Positions 1 to 9,484 of a stretch of 64,000 bases of DNA are shown piece by piece. The translations under genes and the position numbers were made by a program. This DNA comes from Shewanella nanhaiensis (GTDB taxonomy: Bacteria > Pseudomonadota > Gammaproteobacteria > Enterobacterales > Shewanellaceae), in contig NZ_JAHZST010000003.1 of the NCBI RefSeq assembly GCF_019457885.1, forward strand, positions 434,001 to 498,000, given 5' to 3'. The stretch's first letter is position 1. Every line of letters begins with the position of its first letter. The notes under the pieces are model-generated. The model was not told the DNA's origin. It worked only from the letters and a program-made list of their open reading frames with translations, and did not search any database.

Positions 1-645
1 TTGATGTGCCATCTGCGCCGAAGCCGTACCTAAGGCAAGCAGCTTCTCCTGTCTGAGTTGAGCCTCACGCATATAAGCAAGTTCAGCATCTTGCTTACGC
101 ATCCTATTAGCGATAAAGGCCACACTTGTGGTTAACACTAAAGATGAGATCACAAAGTTAAGCCACATTCCTAAATAGTGGGAACCCATATCCATACCGT
201 GATGCTGCATCTGCTCAGACGGCACTGTGTATAGCATCAGACTGTATGCCAAGGTTGAGATAAGCGTTAATATCCACGGTGCCCAGCGGGGCAAGATCAC
301 CGCGGCAATGGCAATGGGTAGTAACAATAGCGAGATAAATGCATTGGTGGCACCACCAGAGAAGTAGAGCCAAGTGATCCAAAAAGCGGTATCGAGCAAA
401 AGTGCAATAAACAGACCCGTATCGGTTAGCTGCAGCGGCTTACGTACTCCAAAGGTGACAGCAAGGTACACTGCCTCCAAAACGAGGGCATAATTTAACG
501 CGGGACTGTGCAGTGAAAGACCGAAGGTTTCTGCCGCCATGAAGGTCAGCACTAACTTAAGTACGAGACCTAAAATCCGCAGGGAAGCGAGTTGATCAGA
601 CGCACTTAAGTTTGCAAATAGTTGTGGAGAAACGCCTTTTAACAT
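1..645 (-). CDS. sensor histidine kinase, RegB/PrrB-like (5' part only)
   Basis: Reading the minus strand from an ATG at 645 gives 215 codons open to the window edge, so only the N-terminal part is present. The visible protein has about six hydrophobic helices (roughly residues 20-180), then a short charged linker and the start of a histidine-kinase H box (LGTASAQMAHQ, with the phospho-acceptor His just before the edge). The multi-helix sensor with a degenerate G-T-x-x-A-x-x-x-A-H box is typical of the RegB/PrrB redox-sensing kinases. The catalytic ATPase domain and any response regulator lie outside the window. Family call is by inspection; the signal sensed is unknown. Confidence 0.75.
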   Translation of the reverse strand, partial: MLKGVSPQLFANLSASDQLASLRILGLVLKLVLTFMAAETFGLSLHSPALNYALVLEAVYLAVTFGVRKPLQLTDTGLFIALLLDTAFWITWLYFSGGATNAFISLLLLPIAIAAVILPRWAPWILTLISTLAYSLMLYTVPSEQMQHHGMDMGSHYLGMWLNFVISSLVLTTSVAFIANRMRKQDAELAYMREAQLRQEKLLALGTASAQMAHQ

Positions 646-685
646 AAATATTGCCGACTCATTTTTAAGGGCATAAATATAACAA

Positions 686-1606
686 TTATTTCAAGGTTAA
701 TCCTATTAAGGACAATGCATTTTGTGAGCTCACTAGGCTCTCTTTTACCCCCTCTTTAAAGGCGATTTGAGAGGCGATCCCTAAGTCTGCTAGACGTTGG
801 CAGTTCAAAGTACAATCATGGGGTCTTTTAGCCGTGTCCATAGGGGATGATATCGGCGAAAGGTGCTCGCCATTAAGCTCAAACAGCTCGGTTAACACAA
901 GCAGCATCTGATATTTGCTCATGGTCTGTTTAGCGCTGAAATGATAGATCCCATTCAGATCCTCTCCCTTCAGGTGAAGGCTGATCATCTGCTCAATGGC
1001 CAGAGCAATATCTTGAGTTGAAGTGGGGCTGCGAACCGCCCAATGATCCACATCTTGTGGCGAGTTATCGAGCAGCTGATTTAATAGTACTAACACAGCA
1101 GACTCCTCAATTTTCTCAACCTCACCATAGAGGATAGGTAACCTCAACACGGCAAAATCACTGGTAGTTGCTAATAAAGCCTGCTCGCCCTGTAACTTTG
1201 ACTCACCATAAAAGTTAACTGGATTTGGCTTATCAGCCTCACAATAGCTAGGCTCTGTCCCATCGAACACATAATCAGTGGAGATATAGATAAGCCAAGC
1301 TCCCTGCTGCTTAGCCGCTTTTGCTAAAGCACCTGTCGCACCTAGATTAAGCGCCAGTGCAGCTTCGGGAGATTGTTCAGAGATATCCGGTCTACGCTCT
1401 GCTGCGCAGTGAATAATTACATCTGGTTGATGGACTCCGATAAACTGACTGATAGCCTCTTCATCGGTCAGGTCTAACTTGTATATACCAGTTTCGGCGC
1501 GGCTAAATCCCGTGGCGATAAGTAGATGCTCATCTGTTTGCTTAAGCTGCTTAACCACCGCTCTACCTAAGAGGCCCGTCGCCCCTGTTACCATAACTCT
1601 TGCCAC
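686..1606 (-). CDS. SDR-family sugar-nucleotide reductase (RmlD / MAT2B-like)
   Basis: A 306-residue extended short-chain dehydrogenase. It has the NAD(P)-binding glycine motif GATGLLG at residues 8-14, the STDYVFDG segment at 109-116 that is typical of dTDP-4-dehydrorhamnose reductases (RmlD) and of the MAT2B subunit, and the catalytic Tyr133-x-x-x-Lys137 pair. The start is a GTG preceded by GGAG at five bases. No other dTDP-rhamnose genes are nearby, so a role in rhamnose synthesis is not supported by context and it may be a stand-alone reductase. It sits between the histidine kinase (same strand, about 40 bp) and the siderophore receptor, separated from the latter by a terminator. Confidence 0.75.
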   Translation of the reverse strand: MARVMVTGATGLLGRAVVKQLKQTDEHLLIATGFSRAETGIYKLDLTDEEAISQFIGVHQPDVIIHCAAERRPDISEQSPEAALALNLGATGALAKAAKQQGAWLIYISTDYVFDGTEPSYCEADKPNPVNFYGESKLQGEQALLATTSDFAVLRLPILYGEVEKIEESAVLVLLNQLLDNSPQDVDHWAVRSPTSTQDIALAIEQMISLHLKGEDLNGIYHFSAKQTMSKYQMLLVLTELFELNGEHLSPISSPMDTAKRPHDCTLNCQRLADLGIASQIAFKEGVKESLVSSQNALSLIGLTLK

Positions 1607-1689
1607 ATCAACTCCAGTTTATTGACTGATTGGTATAGCCTCTAGTCTAATGATTTTTTCCACCATAAATAACCCTAAATTTAGACAAA

Positions 1690-1723
1690 TAAAAGCAGCA
1701 GGACCGCATTCGATTCTGCTGCT
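1690..1723 (-). terminator. rho-independent terminator after the siderophore operon
   Basis: On the minus strand, an 8-bp stem (AGCAGCAG pairing with CTGCTGCT) with a 14-nt loop is followed by a T-rich run. It lies 25 bp after the receptor stop codon and would end the siderophore transcript. Confidence 0.7.
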
Positions 1724-1747
1724 ATCTCTTAGCTATATTAATGTCTA

Positions 1748-4009
1748 TTAATAATAGACTTGATAACCTAAGGTGAAGGTCGTTCCTTGAGCGTTGTAAC
1801 TGTCTTTAAACGCATAGTCACGCACTAAGCCTTCGAGCTGATCTAGAGTCGGATCGCTTGGCAAGTCGATACCACCATATACACTGCCACTCCCCATCTG
1901 GGCATAGGCTGGACGATAAACCTTATCAAACAGGTTCTTGATCCCTAAAGTAAATCGACCAAAATGACTCTGATAGAAGAGACTGAGATCCACTGTGGTA
2001 TAACTCTCGGTAGGAGCGTTGTAATAGCTATAGCCATTAAAGGTTCCCCACATACCGTTTTGCGGCAGTGGCAGGTCTATCTCTGTACCTTCATCTCGTG
2101 AACCTACATAGTTGACCTGTAACAGACCACCAAACTCATCATTCAGGTTCATGTCGAGAAAGATATTTGCTTTCATCGGACTTATGCGAGCGTTGTTCAT
2201 CTCCACCCACCCCTTTGTCGGGTGACGGTACTCACCTTGGGTATAACTCAAGTTTCCGCCAAAGGTAAAGGTGTCATTAATCGCATAGGATGAGATAAGC
2301 TCAAGCCCGTAGGTCTTCTCATCGCGGCTCACCACGGCATCAATAGCATCTGGATTTAATGTTTTAGATTGATCATAAACCAATCGAGAGTCTATCGTGG
2401 CTAAAGTGCCGTAGATCACCTGATCCAATATATCGACATAGCTCTGGGCACGTTCAGATTGAGTATAGAAAAGGCCGATATCGAAACTGAAACTATCGAA
2501 CTGTCCCCGGTATCCCAAGTCGAAATTATTGGCTTCGGTTGGTTTCATCTTGTCATCATATTGCTCAACCTCAGGCACATCGATAGAGCGAAGTCGACGC
2601 AGATCGCCGAGTCCATATCCTTGTGAAAATGAGGCATAAACTTCTGTGGTTTCAAATCGATAAACCCCACCCAAATTAAATACTGGCTTACTGTAATTTA
2701 GGCTGCCGCCCTCGATGGTTTTACCACTAAATGGTGTAGAACCATACCTGCCTGTAGCCAGGTAATCTGGCACATCTAGGTCAAAATTCTCATAACGGAC
2801 GCCAAACTGCAGCATAAAATCATCTTGGTTAAACTCATACTCGGCAAAAGGGGCGATATTGGTCTGCTCAACATTGCAGATCTCGCAGATCCCTTTGGCG
2901 CTGATCTGTTTGGTTTTATCCACTTGATAATCGATACCATAGGTGAGTCTGTCTTGCTCCCTAGGTAATCTAAGGGGCTGGGCTGCGATACGTGCAGCCT
3001 GCTTTTTAGACTGAGTCAGCACCTTGTTTGCTTGAGTATTTTCACTTTCACTGGCGCTCACTTCGATATTCACCTGATGCCCACCTAATGAGGGGGCATG
3101 GTAAGTAAACTGCAGATACTTGTTTTCGCTGTAAGGTGCTTCACCAGTAAAGGGCTTAGAGGTATCAACTACAACGGTTTCATCAAACACTGTTTTACGT
3201 GCAAAGCTCAACTGATTCTCAAGCTTTCTAGTATGCAGGTTGAGCGCCATGCTTGAGTCATCATCAAACTGATAACCCAGTTTAACTAAGGCGTCGAGGT
3301 CTTCAAGCTCCCCCTGCCCACCACGTCCCGCGGGATCTGATGGGATTTGAGTCCCTTCCCCATCAAACAGAGTGCCTGAATCCCGCCAGTTAAGCTGAGC
3401 CAGATAGTTAAACTGGCCTTGAGTACCAGAGACTCGCTGGCTTAGCTGATAACCGATTGAGTCAGAGTCATGGATAGAGCCATCTATTTTGGCTTGGCTC
3501 CAAAATGCGATCCCCTCTTCACTTGCCTGATAGGTGATAAGATTAATCACACCTGCAGATTCGCCATTTCCATAAACGGCACTCGCCCCCTGAATCACCT
3601 CGATACGTTCTATATTCTCCACCGAGATAGATGAGAGCACTCGACTGGTATCACGTAGCGTATTAGACACAATAACCCCGTCGATCATCACTATCGCTTT
3701 TCGGCCACGAAACCCCTGATATGTACTGGACATCATCTGAGTTTCAGGGCCGTAGCTCGGCACTAGGTTTGCTAGCAATCCAGACAGATCGGCACTTACA
3801 CTGATCTGTGCAGCAATCGCCTCCTGATCGATGATCTGAACCGTTCCCGGCAGTGATGATATTGGAGTATCGAAAGGTTTGGCGGTGACATTAATCACCT
3901 CCATCTCCTGATTATCGACGTTAAGTTGGTCACTCTCAGCCCATGCAGATCCCCCCAGAGTGGAAAGCAAAATGGCGGTCGATATTGGAGCTAACTTGAA
4001 CTTAGACAC
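1748..4009 (-). CDS. TonB-dependent ferric-siderophore receptor
   Basis: 753 residues, a normal length for an outer-membrane TonB-dependent transporter. There is a Sec signal peptide ending near SAWA (residues 21-24), a TonB-box-like segment (EVINVTA, about 37-43), a plug domain with the IERIEVIQGASAVYGNG motif (about residues 130-150) and a beta-barrel ending in an aromatic residue (QVYY). The start is GTG, and its G is also the last base of the TAG stop of the upstream hydroxylase, so the two are translationally coupled. As the third gene of a Fur-box-preceded operon with hydroxamate biosynthesis genes, it most likely imports the ferric form of that siderophore, like the putrebactin receptor of other Shewanella. 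Substrate is inferred from context. Confidence 0.9.
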   Translation of the reverse strand: MSKFKLAPISTAILLSTLGGSAWAESDQLNVDNQEMEVINVTAKPFDTPISSLPGTVQIIDQEAIAAQISVSADLSGLLANLVPSYGPETQMMSSTYQGFRGRKAIVMIDGVIVSNTLRDTSRVLSSISVENIERIEVIQGASAVYGNGESAGVINLITYQASEEGIAFWSQAKIDGSIHDSDSIGYQLSQRVSGTQGQFNYLAQLNWRDSGTLFDGEGTQIPSDPAGRGGQGELEDLDALVKLGYQFDDDSSMALNLHTRKLENQLSFARKTVFDETVVVDTSKPFTGEAPYSENKYLQFTYHAPSLGGHQVNIEVSASESENTQANKVLTQSKKQAARIAAQPLRLPREQDRLTYGIDYQVDKTKQISAKGICEICNVEQTNIAPFAEYEFNQDDFMLQFGVRYENFDLDVPDYLATGRYGSTPFSGKTIEGGSLNYSKPVFNLGGVYRFETTEVYASFSQGYGLGDLRRLRSIDVPEVEQYDDKMKPTEANNFDLGYRGQFDSFSFDIGLFYTQSERAQSYVDILDQVIYGTLATIDSRLVYDQSKTLNPDAIDAVVSRDEKTYGLELISSYAINDTFTFGGNLSYTQGEYRHPTKGWVEMNNARISPMKANIFLDMNLNDEFGGLLQVNYVGSRDEGTEIDLPLPQNGMWGTFNGYSYYNAPTESYTTVDLSLFYQSHFGRFTLGIKNLFDKVYRPAYAQMGSGSVYGGIDLPSDPTLDQLEGLVRDYAFKDSYNAQGTTFTLGYQVYY

Positions 4010-5346
4010 TATTTTATTCCCTGATGTTTAATAGTACTTTCTTTGTTTAAAACTGGAGGCTGCTGACCCCAATCTATAATTGACTCCTCTAATGAAAGGT
4101 CAAAATGGTCATGCCCAAGCATGTCATTGATGATGATGGCGCTACGCCAAGCGGCTAGACTAAGCTGAGGCTCTAAAATGCCATGGCTATGAATACCCGC
4201 ATTAACCGCATAGACCTTATTGGTTTGTGGCCCATCCCAGGCAACAGAAAACTCGCGATTTAGATTAAATTGACCATAGCGGTCGATATCTAGTTTCTGC
4301 TTAATCGGTGCCAGATAACTTGGGATCTGTGACTCAAAACCAGTACAGAGGATCAGCTCATCCACCTCGAGTAACTCATCACAGTTTGTGATCCCGTTTA
4401 TTAAGGTCAGCTCAAATTTGTCACCTTGCTCACGCATCTTTGTTAAGGTTCTGTGGGGACGCAGATTCCATTTATCTCCCGACTTATCTCCCTTGATAAA
4501 CCGCTCCTGATAGAGGTGCTGATAGATCTCATTCAAAGAAGCACTGGTAATGCCATCGCTCGACAGCTTCTGATGCTTCACCTCTTGGCTTTTAACTTGC
4601 TCACTCAGCCCATAGAAGATCTCGCCATAACCAGGAGTAAAGTACTGATCGGTAAAGACCCCCTCATCCAAGGCTTGAAAATTAGGTCGTCTCGAGATCC
4701 AGATAACCCGTGTTGGTTCCCCCCACTGACGCTGCAATAGGTTTAGAAAAACATCGGCGCCAGTTTGACCACCACCGACTACAGCCACGGTCTTCCCTTG
4801 ATAACTGCGATCTTTTAGCGCTAGGCGACTCGCATGCAGACATTTAGGACCCATGTAGGGCTTAACACATGCTGGCAGGTGAGCAACCTTGCCGGTTCCT
4901 AGGCAGATATGCTGGCTGGTAAAGATCCCCTGCTTGCTATGGATTAGGAATTTATCACCGGAAAACTCCACTGCATCCACAGGGTTATCGAAGATTAGGT
5001 TATCAACTCTACTGGCTACCCAAGCTAAATAATCGGCAAACTCTATCCGGCTGATGGTGTCCATCTGGGCCGCCATATAAGCGTAGATTTTGCGTTTATT
5101 CACTAAGTAAGAGAGAAAGGAGAGTGGATTTGTCGGCTCAACAGCCGTCACCATATCCTTCAATGGGCTGGTCTGCATTCTCGCTTCATTGAGCAGCAAG
5201 CCAGGGTGCCAAGTCATCGACTTATGGGCATCGGCAAAAGCTGTATTTAATCCATTAATGCCTTGAGACAGCGCGGCAATACTTAAATTAAAAGGCCCAA
5301 TACCTATACCAAAAAGATCAAAGTGCTTCATATCCTTATTCATCAT
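4009..5346 (-). CDS. diamine/lysine N-hydroxylase for hydroxamate siderophore (PubA/AlcA/IucD family)
   Basis: 445 residues of the flavin-dependent N-monooxygenase family (IucD, AlcA, PubA). The FAD-binding stretch GIGIGPFN is at residues 13-20, the NADPH-binding GGGQTG at 191-196, and an LILCTGF motif lies near the C-terminus. It hydroxylates the terminal amine of putrescine, cadaverine, ornithine or lysine as the first step of hydroxamate formation. The start ATG overlaps the TGA of the upstream NIS synthetase in an ATGA arrangement. Which amine is used cannot be read from the sequence; the cyclic dihydroxamates putrebactin and bisucaberin of related bacteria suggest putrescine or cadaverine. 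Confidence 0.88.
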   Translation of the reverse strand: MMNKDMKHFDLFGIGIGPFNLSIAALSQGINGLNTAFADAHKSMTWHPGLLLNEARMQTSPLKDMVTAVEPTNPLSFLSYLVNKRKIYAYMAAQMDTISRIEFADYLAWVASRVDNLIFDNPVDAVEFSGDKFLIHSKQGIFTSQHICLGTGKVAHLPACVKPYMGPKCLHASRLALKDRSYQGKTVAVVGGGQTGADVFLNLLQRQWGEPTRVIWISRRPNFQALDEGVFTDQYFTPGYGEIFYGLSEQVKSQEVKHQKLSSDGITSASLNEIYQHLYQERFIKGDKSGDKWNLRPHRTLTKMREQGDKFELTLINGITNCDELLEVDELILCTGFESQIPSYLAPIKQKLDIDRYGQFNLNREFSVAWDGPQTNKVYAVNAGIHSHGILEPQLSLAAWRSAIIINDMLGHDHFDLSLEESIIDWGQQPPVLNKESTIKHQGIK

Positions 5347-8105
5347 TTTTTCCCCCTATAATGACGTAACATTTTTTCAAAAAAGCGCTCTCGCATCCCC
5401 ATAACTAAGGCTGCATGCTTATGGGGAAAATGAAACTCTTTCACCTTCTCTAAGGCAAAGTGTTGCCATAGCTTGATAATATTCTTGTTATCAATCCTAG
5501 GTTCGCCAACAAGGTGCTTTGTACGACTATCAGCGAGAAAAACATATTGAATAAAGTAGTTACCCCATACTTTCCAGTATTGGGTACCAAGGTAATTTTC
5601 ATTGCCGATCAAGAGATGAACACCGCGATCGTAATCATCGGCTTCGTAGTAAGGCCCTAGTCTGTCCTCTTTTGCCCAGTAATATTCGAAATAACCAAAG
5701 GCATTACCATTGAACATACCGATCACAGGAAACTGGTGCTTAAGTGCGAGGGTAGTTTGCAGGTACTCAAGCAGCTCCTCTTTAGGCTTATCAAGCTCCC
5801 AAAACTCAGCCACTCGCGGCTGGTTCATCCATTGATGGAGTAGCTCGAGATCCGCCTGTGGATCGATAAGTCGCAGGCTAAACTCCAGACCCAGCTCGTA
5901 GCTGAAACGACGGAAGAAAACACCTTGTGGATGGTTAGGTCTTAAGGGGTGTGTAACCTCATCATTTTTAATGAAGCACTCAGGTGAAGCTAAATTGGGT
6001 GATAGCGGAGATAACAGCCAGAGATCTGGATTCTGCTCAAACTGAGAAACACCAATAAACAGCGCGTTATCATCGACACAGATCCATTCTGGAGGCTTAA
6101 CAAAACATAGCAGCTCCCAATGAGATAGCGAGATACTGACCCCTTTAACCTCTTTGGCAAACATCACATGTTCGATCAGCGACAACATCTGCAGGTAGGA
6201 GAGTCGCAAGAAGTTAGCGCTTAGTTCGCTCGGCTGCACAACTCTTAAGCCATCGAGCTCAGTCAAACTGACTTCACATGAGGTTTCAGGTGTCTCTATG
6301 TTGATAGCATTGCTCTGGCTAAAACCGATCAGGCTATTATCGGGAAGCCGCTTAATCAAAGCCTTGGTGTCAGATTTAACATAGAGAGGGTTGGGGATCG
6401 TCTGGTAGATCTCGCTGGGATCTTCTATGCTGTTTTCATTAATATTACTCAGGTAGACAAAGAAATTACCTTTAAATATCAAAGTTTCAGAGCTTAGAAG
6501 ATAATCAACAAAGCCAGAATCCTTGTAACCTTTCTGCTTTAGATGTCCCATAAACAGTCTTAACTGGTTCAGCAGTACTGATTCATCCACTAATCCAGCC
6601 GATGCTAGGGCACTGATCACGCTGAAGCTGCTATTAAATATCAGGTAGTAACTGATAAAAGGATCTACGATCTCACGGGACATAAAGTTTTCAGGTTCAA
6701 CCTCGCGTAACTGCTCGGGGAAACACGCTTGAGCCGCACAAGTAAAGCCTGTTCCCTGACAATCTCGATAGAAGAGACCAACAGGAAGCCTGTCCTGAAT
6801 ATCCACTACGATATTTTGCTGATGGGCCAGAAATATCACACCATAGTCACTTCGCGCAGTCACTAAGGGCTCTAACACTTGCTCCAAATACCCTTGAAAC
6901 CACTGCTGCGACGCGATTGAGGTAGACTCTTTTCGCTCATTGGCACGATTCAACACCATGTTGGCCAACGCACTATTCCCACCCATAGGGTCGGCTTGAG
7001 TCAAACTCGCTAGCACTAAAGACTCACGCTCTGGCTGCTTCCAAAAACTGTTCACCCTAAAGGCAAACAGGCTCTCCTCAATCGCCTCTCCCTCACCGTT
7101 TTGCAGTGCAACAAATCCAGGCTCACGCATTATGGTCATGTTTGGGTAGCGCTGCTGTAGCTCAAGTCCTTTATCGGCATCTAAGATCTTTTCCAGCAAC
7201 ATGCCGCGGCGCACCTCCTTTACCGAAAGGTGGCGCACTGAGTTAGTCAACTTCACACTCAATGAATATTTGAGCATAAAACGACAATCTGGATGATAGA
7301 TGGCTCGCAAAGATGTGGTGGCTCGCCAACCATCCCCATGAACTCCCAGATCTAAAATGAGATCGGACGCAAATAGATGCGCAATATCATCGCGCTCTTT
7401 AAGCACTTTGACTTGCCAAGGGTGCATGGGAAGTAGCTGATAATCAGAGGGAATAAGCCTAAGATCTAACTTGAGGTCTAACTTAAGATCTTCAATAATT
7501 GAGGCGATCGCAGCGTCAATCTCTCCACCATATATCTCGCCCTGCCAAGCAGTTTTGTGGACGGCAAACCAGTGAAGGCCAAAACTCTCACCGCTCTCGG
7601 GAGCATAACGAATGTCGGCACCACTAAACTCGCTACGACTCTTAGGGGCTGGATGCATACTGTGTCCCACCAGCAGTGCCTGCTCAGCTTCAATAAAGTT
7701 CAGTTTTTGATTATAGAGATGTGGAAGATCATCAAACCTTTCTGTGACCCCATTAGCGGTATTTGCCGCACTCTGGATCACACGATCTTTAAACAGATCT
7801 CTTGCACTATCTGACAGTTCACCGACAATCTCCGACTCATTGATGATTAAAGATAGCGCACGCTCAAAGCTCAGCGAACCTCTGCTTTTTCCATCTAAAT
7901 AACGAATAGGGAAGATAAACTTGTGGGGGCCGCAACTGGAAAGATGTTCATATGAGAGCTGTAACTCAACACCACTATCAGGCAAGTCGATAGAGACAAA
8001 CTGCTGTTGCTCATCCACTTTCCAGCCATGAAACTCTTTTAGTAGCCCATTAAAAAAACATTGAGCCGCCAGATCGACACGCTCACTCTGCTCATTGACT
8101 AACAT
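5343..8105 (-). CDS. fused NIS siderophore synthetase (IucA/IucC) and acyl-CoA N-acyltransferase (IucB/AlcB-like)
   Basis: A 920-residue two-domain protein. Roughly residues 1-580 form an IucA/IucC-type adenylating synthetase, with the ATP-binding motif GHSMHPAPKSR starting near residue 147 and HPWQVKV further on. Roughly 600-920 form an IucB/AlcB/RhbD-type acyltransferase of the GNAT fold, ending in GEPRIDNKNI and MGMRERFFE-like segments. The second domain would acylate the hydroxylamine made by the downstream hydroxylase, and the first would condense or cyclise the product. I place the start at the ATG ending at 8105. The reading frame is open to 8171, but that extension of 22 residues would run through the Fur box. 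In S. oneidensis these two activities are, as I recall, separate proteins (PubB, PubC). Confidence 0.85.
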   Translation of the reverse strand: MLVNEQSERVDLAAQCFFNGLLKEFHGWKVDEQQQFVSIDLPDSGVELQLSYEHLSSCGPHKFIFPIRYLDGKSRGSLSFERALSLIINESEIVGELSDSARDLFKDRVIQSAANTANGVTERFDDLPHLYNQKLNFIEAEQALLVGHSMHPAPKSRSEFSGADIRYAPESGESFGLHWFAVHKTAWQGEIYGGEIDAAIASIIEDLKLDLKLDLRLIPSDYQLLPMHPWQVKVLKERDDIAHLFASDLILDLGVHGDGWRATTSLRAIYHPDCRFMLKYSLSVKLTNSVRHLSVKEVRRGMLLEKILDADKGLELQQRYPNMTIMREPGFVALQNGEGEAIEESLFAFRVNSFWKQPERESLVLASLTQADPMGGNSALANMVLNRANERKESTSIASQQWFQGYLEQVLEPLVTARSDYGVIFLAHQQNIVVDIQDRLPVGLFYRDCQGTGFTCAAQACFPEQLREVEPENFMSREIVDPFISYYLIFNSSFSVISALASAGLVDESVLLNQLRLFMGHLKQKGYKDSGFVDYLLSSETLIFKGNFFVYLSNINENSIEDPSEIYQTIPNPLYVKSDTKALIKRLPDNSLIGFSQSNAINIETPETSCEVSLTELDGLRVVQPSELSANFLRLSYLQMLSLIEHVMFAKEVKGVSISLSHWELLCFVKPPEWICVDDNALFIGVSQFEQNPDLWLLSPLSPNLASPECFIKNDEVTHPLRPNHPQGVFFRRFSYELGLEFSLRLIDPQADLELLHQWMNQPRVAEFWELDKPKEELLEYLQTTLALKHQFPVIGMFNGNAFGYFEYYWAKEDRLGPYYEADDYDRGVHLLIGNENYLGTQYWKVWGNYFIQYVFLADSRTKHLVGEPRIDNKNIIKLWQHFALEKVKEFHFPHKHAALVMGMRERFFEKMLRHYRGKK

Positions 8106-8149
8106 CCCTATTACACCTGCATCTAATTTAGATAATATTGAGTTGCAAA

Positions 8150-8164
8150 TGATAATTATTACCA
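8150..8164. promoter_or_regulatory. Fur box in the divergent siderophore promoter region
   Basis: TGATAATTATTACCA matches the 7-1-7 Fur consensus TGATAAT-N-ATTATCA at 13 of the 14 arm positions. It lies between the divergent siderophore operon (start 8105) and the MFS transporter (start 8189), so Fur with iron could repress both directions. The flanking bases extend the AT-rich pattern. Confidence 0.85.
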
Positions 8165-8188
8165 TTAGCATGTCAACAAGGTTTACAT

Positions 8189-9406
8189 TTGCGAAAGTTA
8201 GTGATGAAAATGCGCCCTTGGCCGCTGTTTATATCGGCGCCGTTGTTAGGTTTAAGTCATAGTATTCTGCTTGTCTTCACTCCAATATTTATTGAGAAAA
8301 CAACACTTTCGCTTGCCTCTCTTGCCATGTTAATGAGCTTAGGTTCAGCACTATTTCTATTTAGTGCTCCCATGTGGGCTAAGTGTTCACTGCGTTACGG
8401 ATACCCTAAGGTGTTACTAAGTGGGATTTTAGGCTTCAGCATCAGTTTCAGCTTAATGCTAGTAGCCCTGTGGGGGAGTGTTTCATTGCAGTGGCCTTTG
8501 GTGTGGCTGATAAGCTGCCTTATCATCTCTCGGGTGATCTACGGCATGACAGCTTCGGCTATAGTGCCAAGTTGTCAGGCCTGGTTAAGCGAGTTAAATC
8601 ATGCTGAACATACAATGAAAAAACTCGCAGAACTCTCGGCAACAATGGCTTTTGGTCGACTCATCGCCCCTCTGCTTGCAATGGCTCTGATCTGGATTGG
8701 CTGGCAAGCACCGTTACTCTTTCTTAGTTTGGCACCACTGATTTGCTTAATTTGCATATTTAAATTCAGTCGCTCACAAGAGACCCTAACAGCTCATCAT
8801 GTGGATAAACCCAAAATCACTCAAGATCGAATAGATGGCAAACCCGTCCACAGCCTACTTATCAGTATCACCTTAATCTGTATCTGCTATAGCTGTGTCA
8901 CTTTTCTACTGACACCTATGGCGCTAGAGTGGTTGCATTACACTAGCCAACAAGCCAGCCAATATCTCAGTTTATTGATGACGTTAGCCGCCATGACTAT
9001 GCTGTTATGTTACGGAATTACCTCCAGATTAACGCATCTAGCTCCTTTTAAGATGATGCTGCTTGCCAATATGATGTTGCTGCTTTCACTGCTATTAATG
9101 CAGCTGCCAATTCCCCATATTTTGTTCATCTGTGTACCACTACTTAGTGGCGCATTCGCTATCTTACAACTGCAGGTCACTAGCTTATTGTGCGATCAAG
9201 CTGGGAGAGGAAGAAAAGCGATTGCGACAGGCCTAGTCTCTAAGTATCAAACCCTCGGCTATGGCATGGGTGCAGGACTGCTCTGGCTGACCAACTCAGA
9301 TATCGATACCAACTTACAGCTTTTAACTCTATTGGGGTTGGCGCAGCTGGCTTCGCTGATGCTCTGGAAATTCAACATAGGAACTGAAGAGGCAGTGAAA
9401 GATTAA
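8189..9406 (+). CDS. MFS transporter, candidate siderophore exporter
   Basis: 405 residues with about 12 hydrophobic helices, a major-facilitator transporter of the cytoplasmic membrane. It is transcribed divergently from the siderophore biosynthesis operon and shares the Fur box 25 bp upstream, so export of the newly made siderophore is the likeliest job; this is inference from position. The TTG start at 8189 is preceded by AAGG at a good distance, but in-frame ATG codons at 8204 and 8210 are alternatives that would shorten the protein by five to seven residues. The central loop (about residues 200-215) is charged, as in most MFS proteins. Confidence 0.82.
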   Translation: MRKLVMKMRPWPLFISAPLLGLSHSILLVFTPIFIEKTTLSLASLAMLMSLGSALFLFSAPMWAKCSLRYGYPKVLLSGILGFSISFSLMLVALWGSVSLQWPLVWLISCLIISRVIYGMTASAIVPSCQAWLSELNHAEHTMKKLAELSATMAFGRLIAPLLAMALIWIGWQAPLLFLSLAPLICLICIFKFSRSQETLTAHHVDKPKITQDRIDGKPVHSLLISITLICICYSCVTFLLTPMALEWLHYTSQQASQYLSLLMTLAAMTMLLCYGITSRLTHLAPFKMMLLANMMLLLSLLLMQLPIPHILFICVPLLSGAFAILQLQVTSLLCDQAGRGRKAIATGLVSKYQTLGYGMGAGLLWLTNSDIDTNLQLLTLLGLAQLASLMLWKFNIGTEEAVKD

Positions 9407-9484
9407 ATTTTGGCAATATTTCTCCTCTAGATAGCTTCAGGCGCTATGATGGAAAACTCAAATACCCACAATCAATAACTACAG

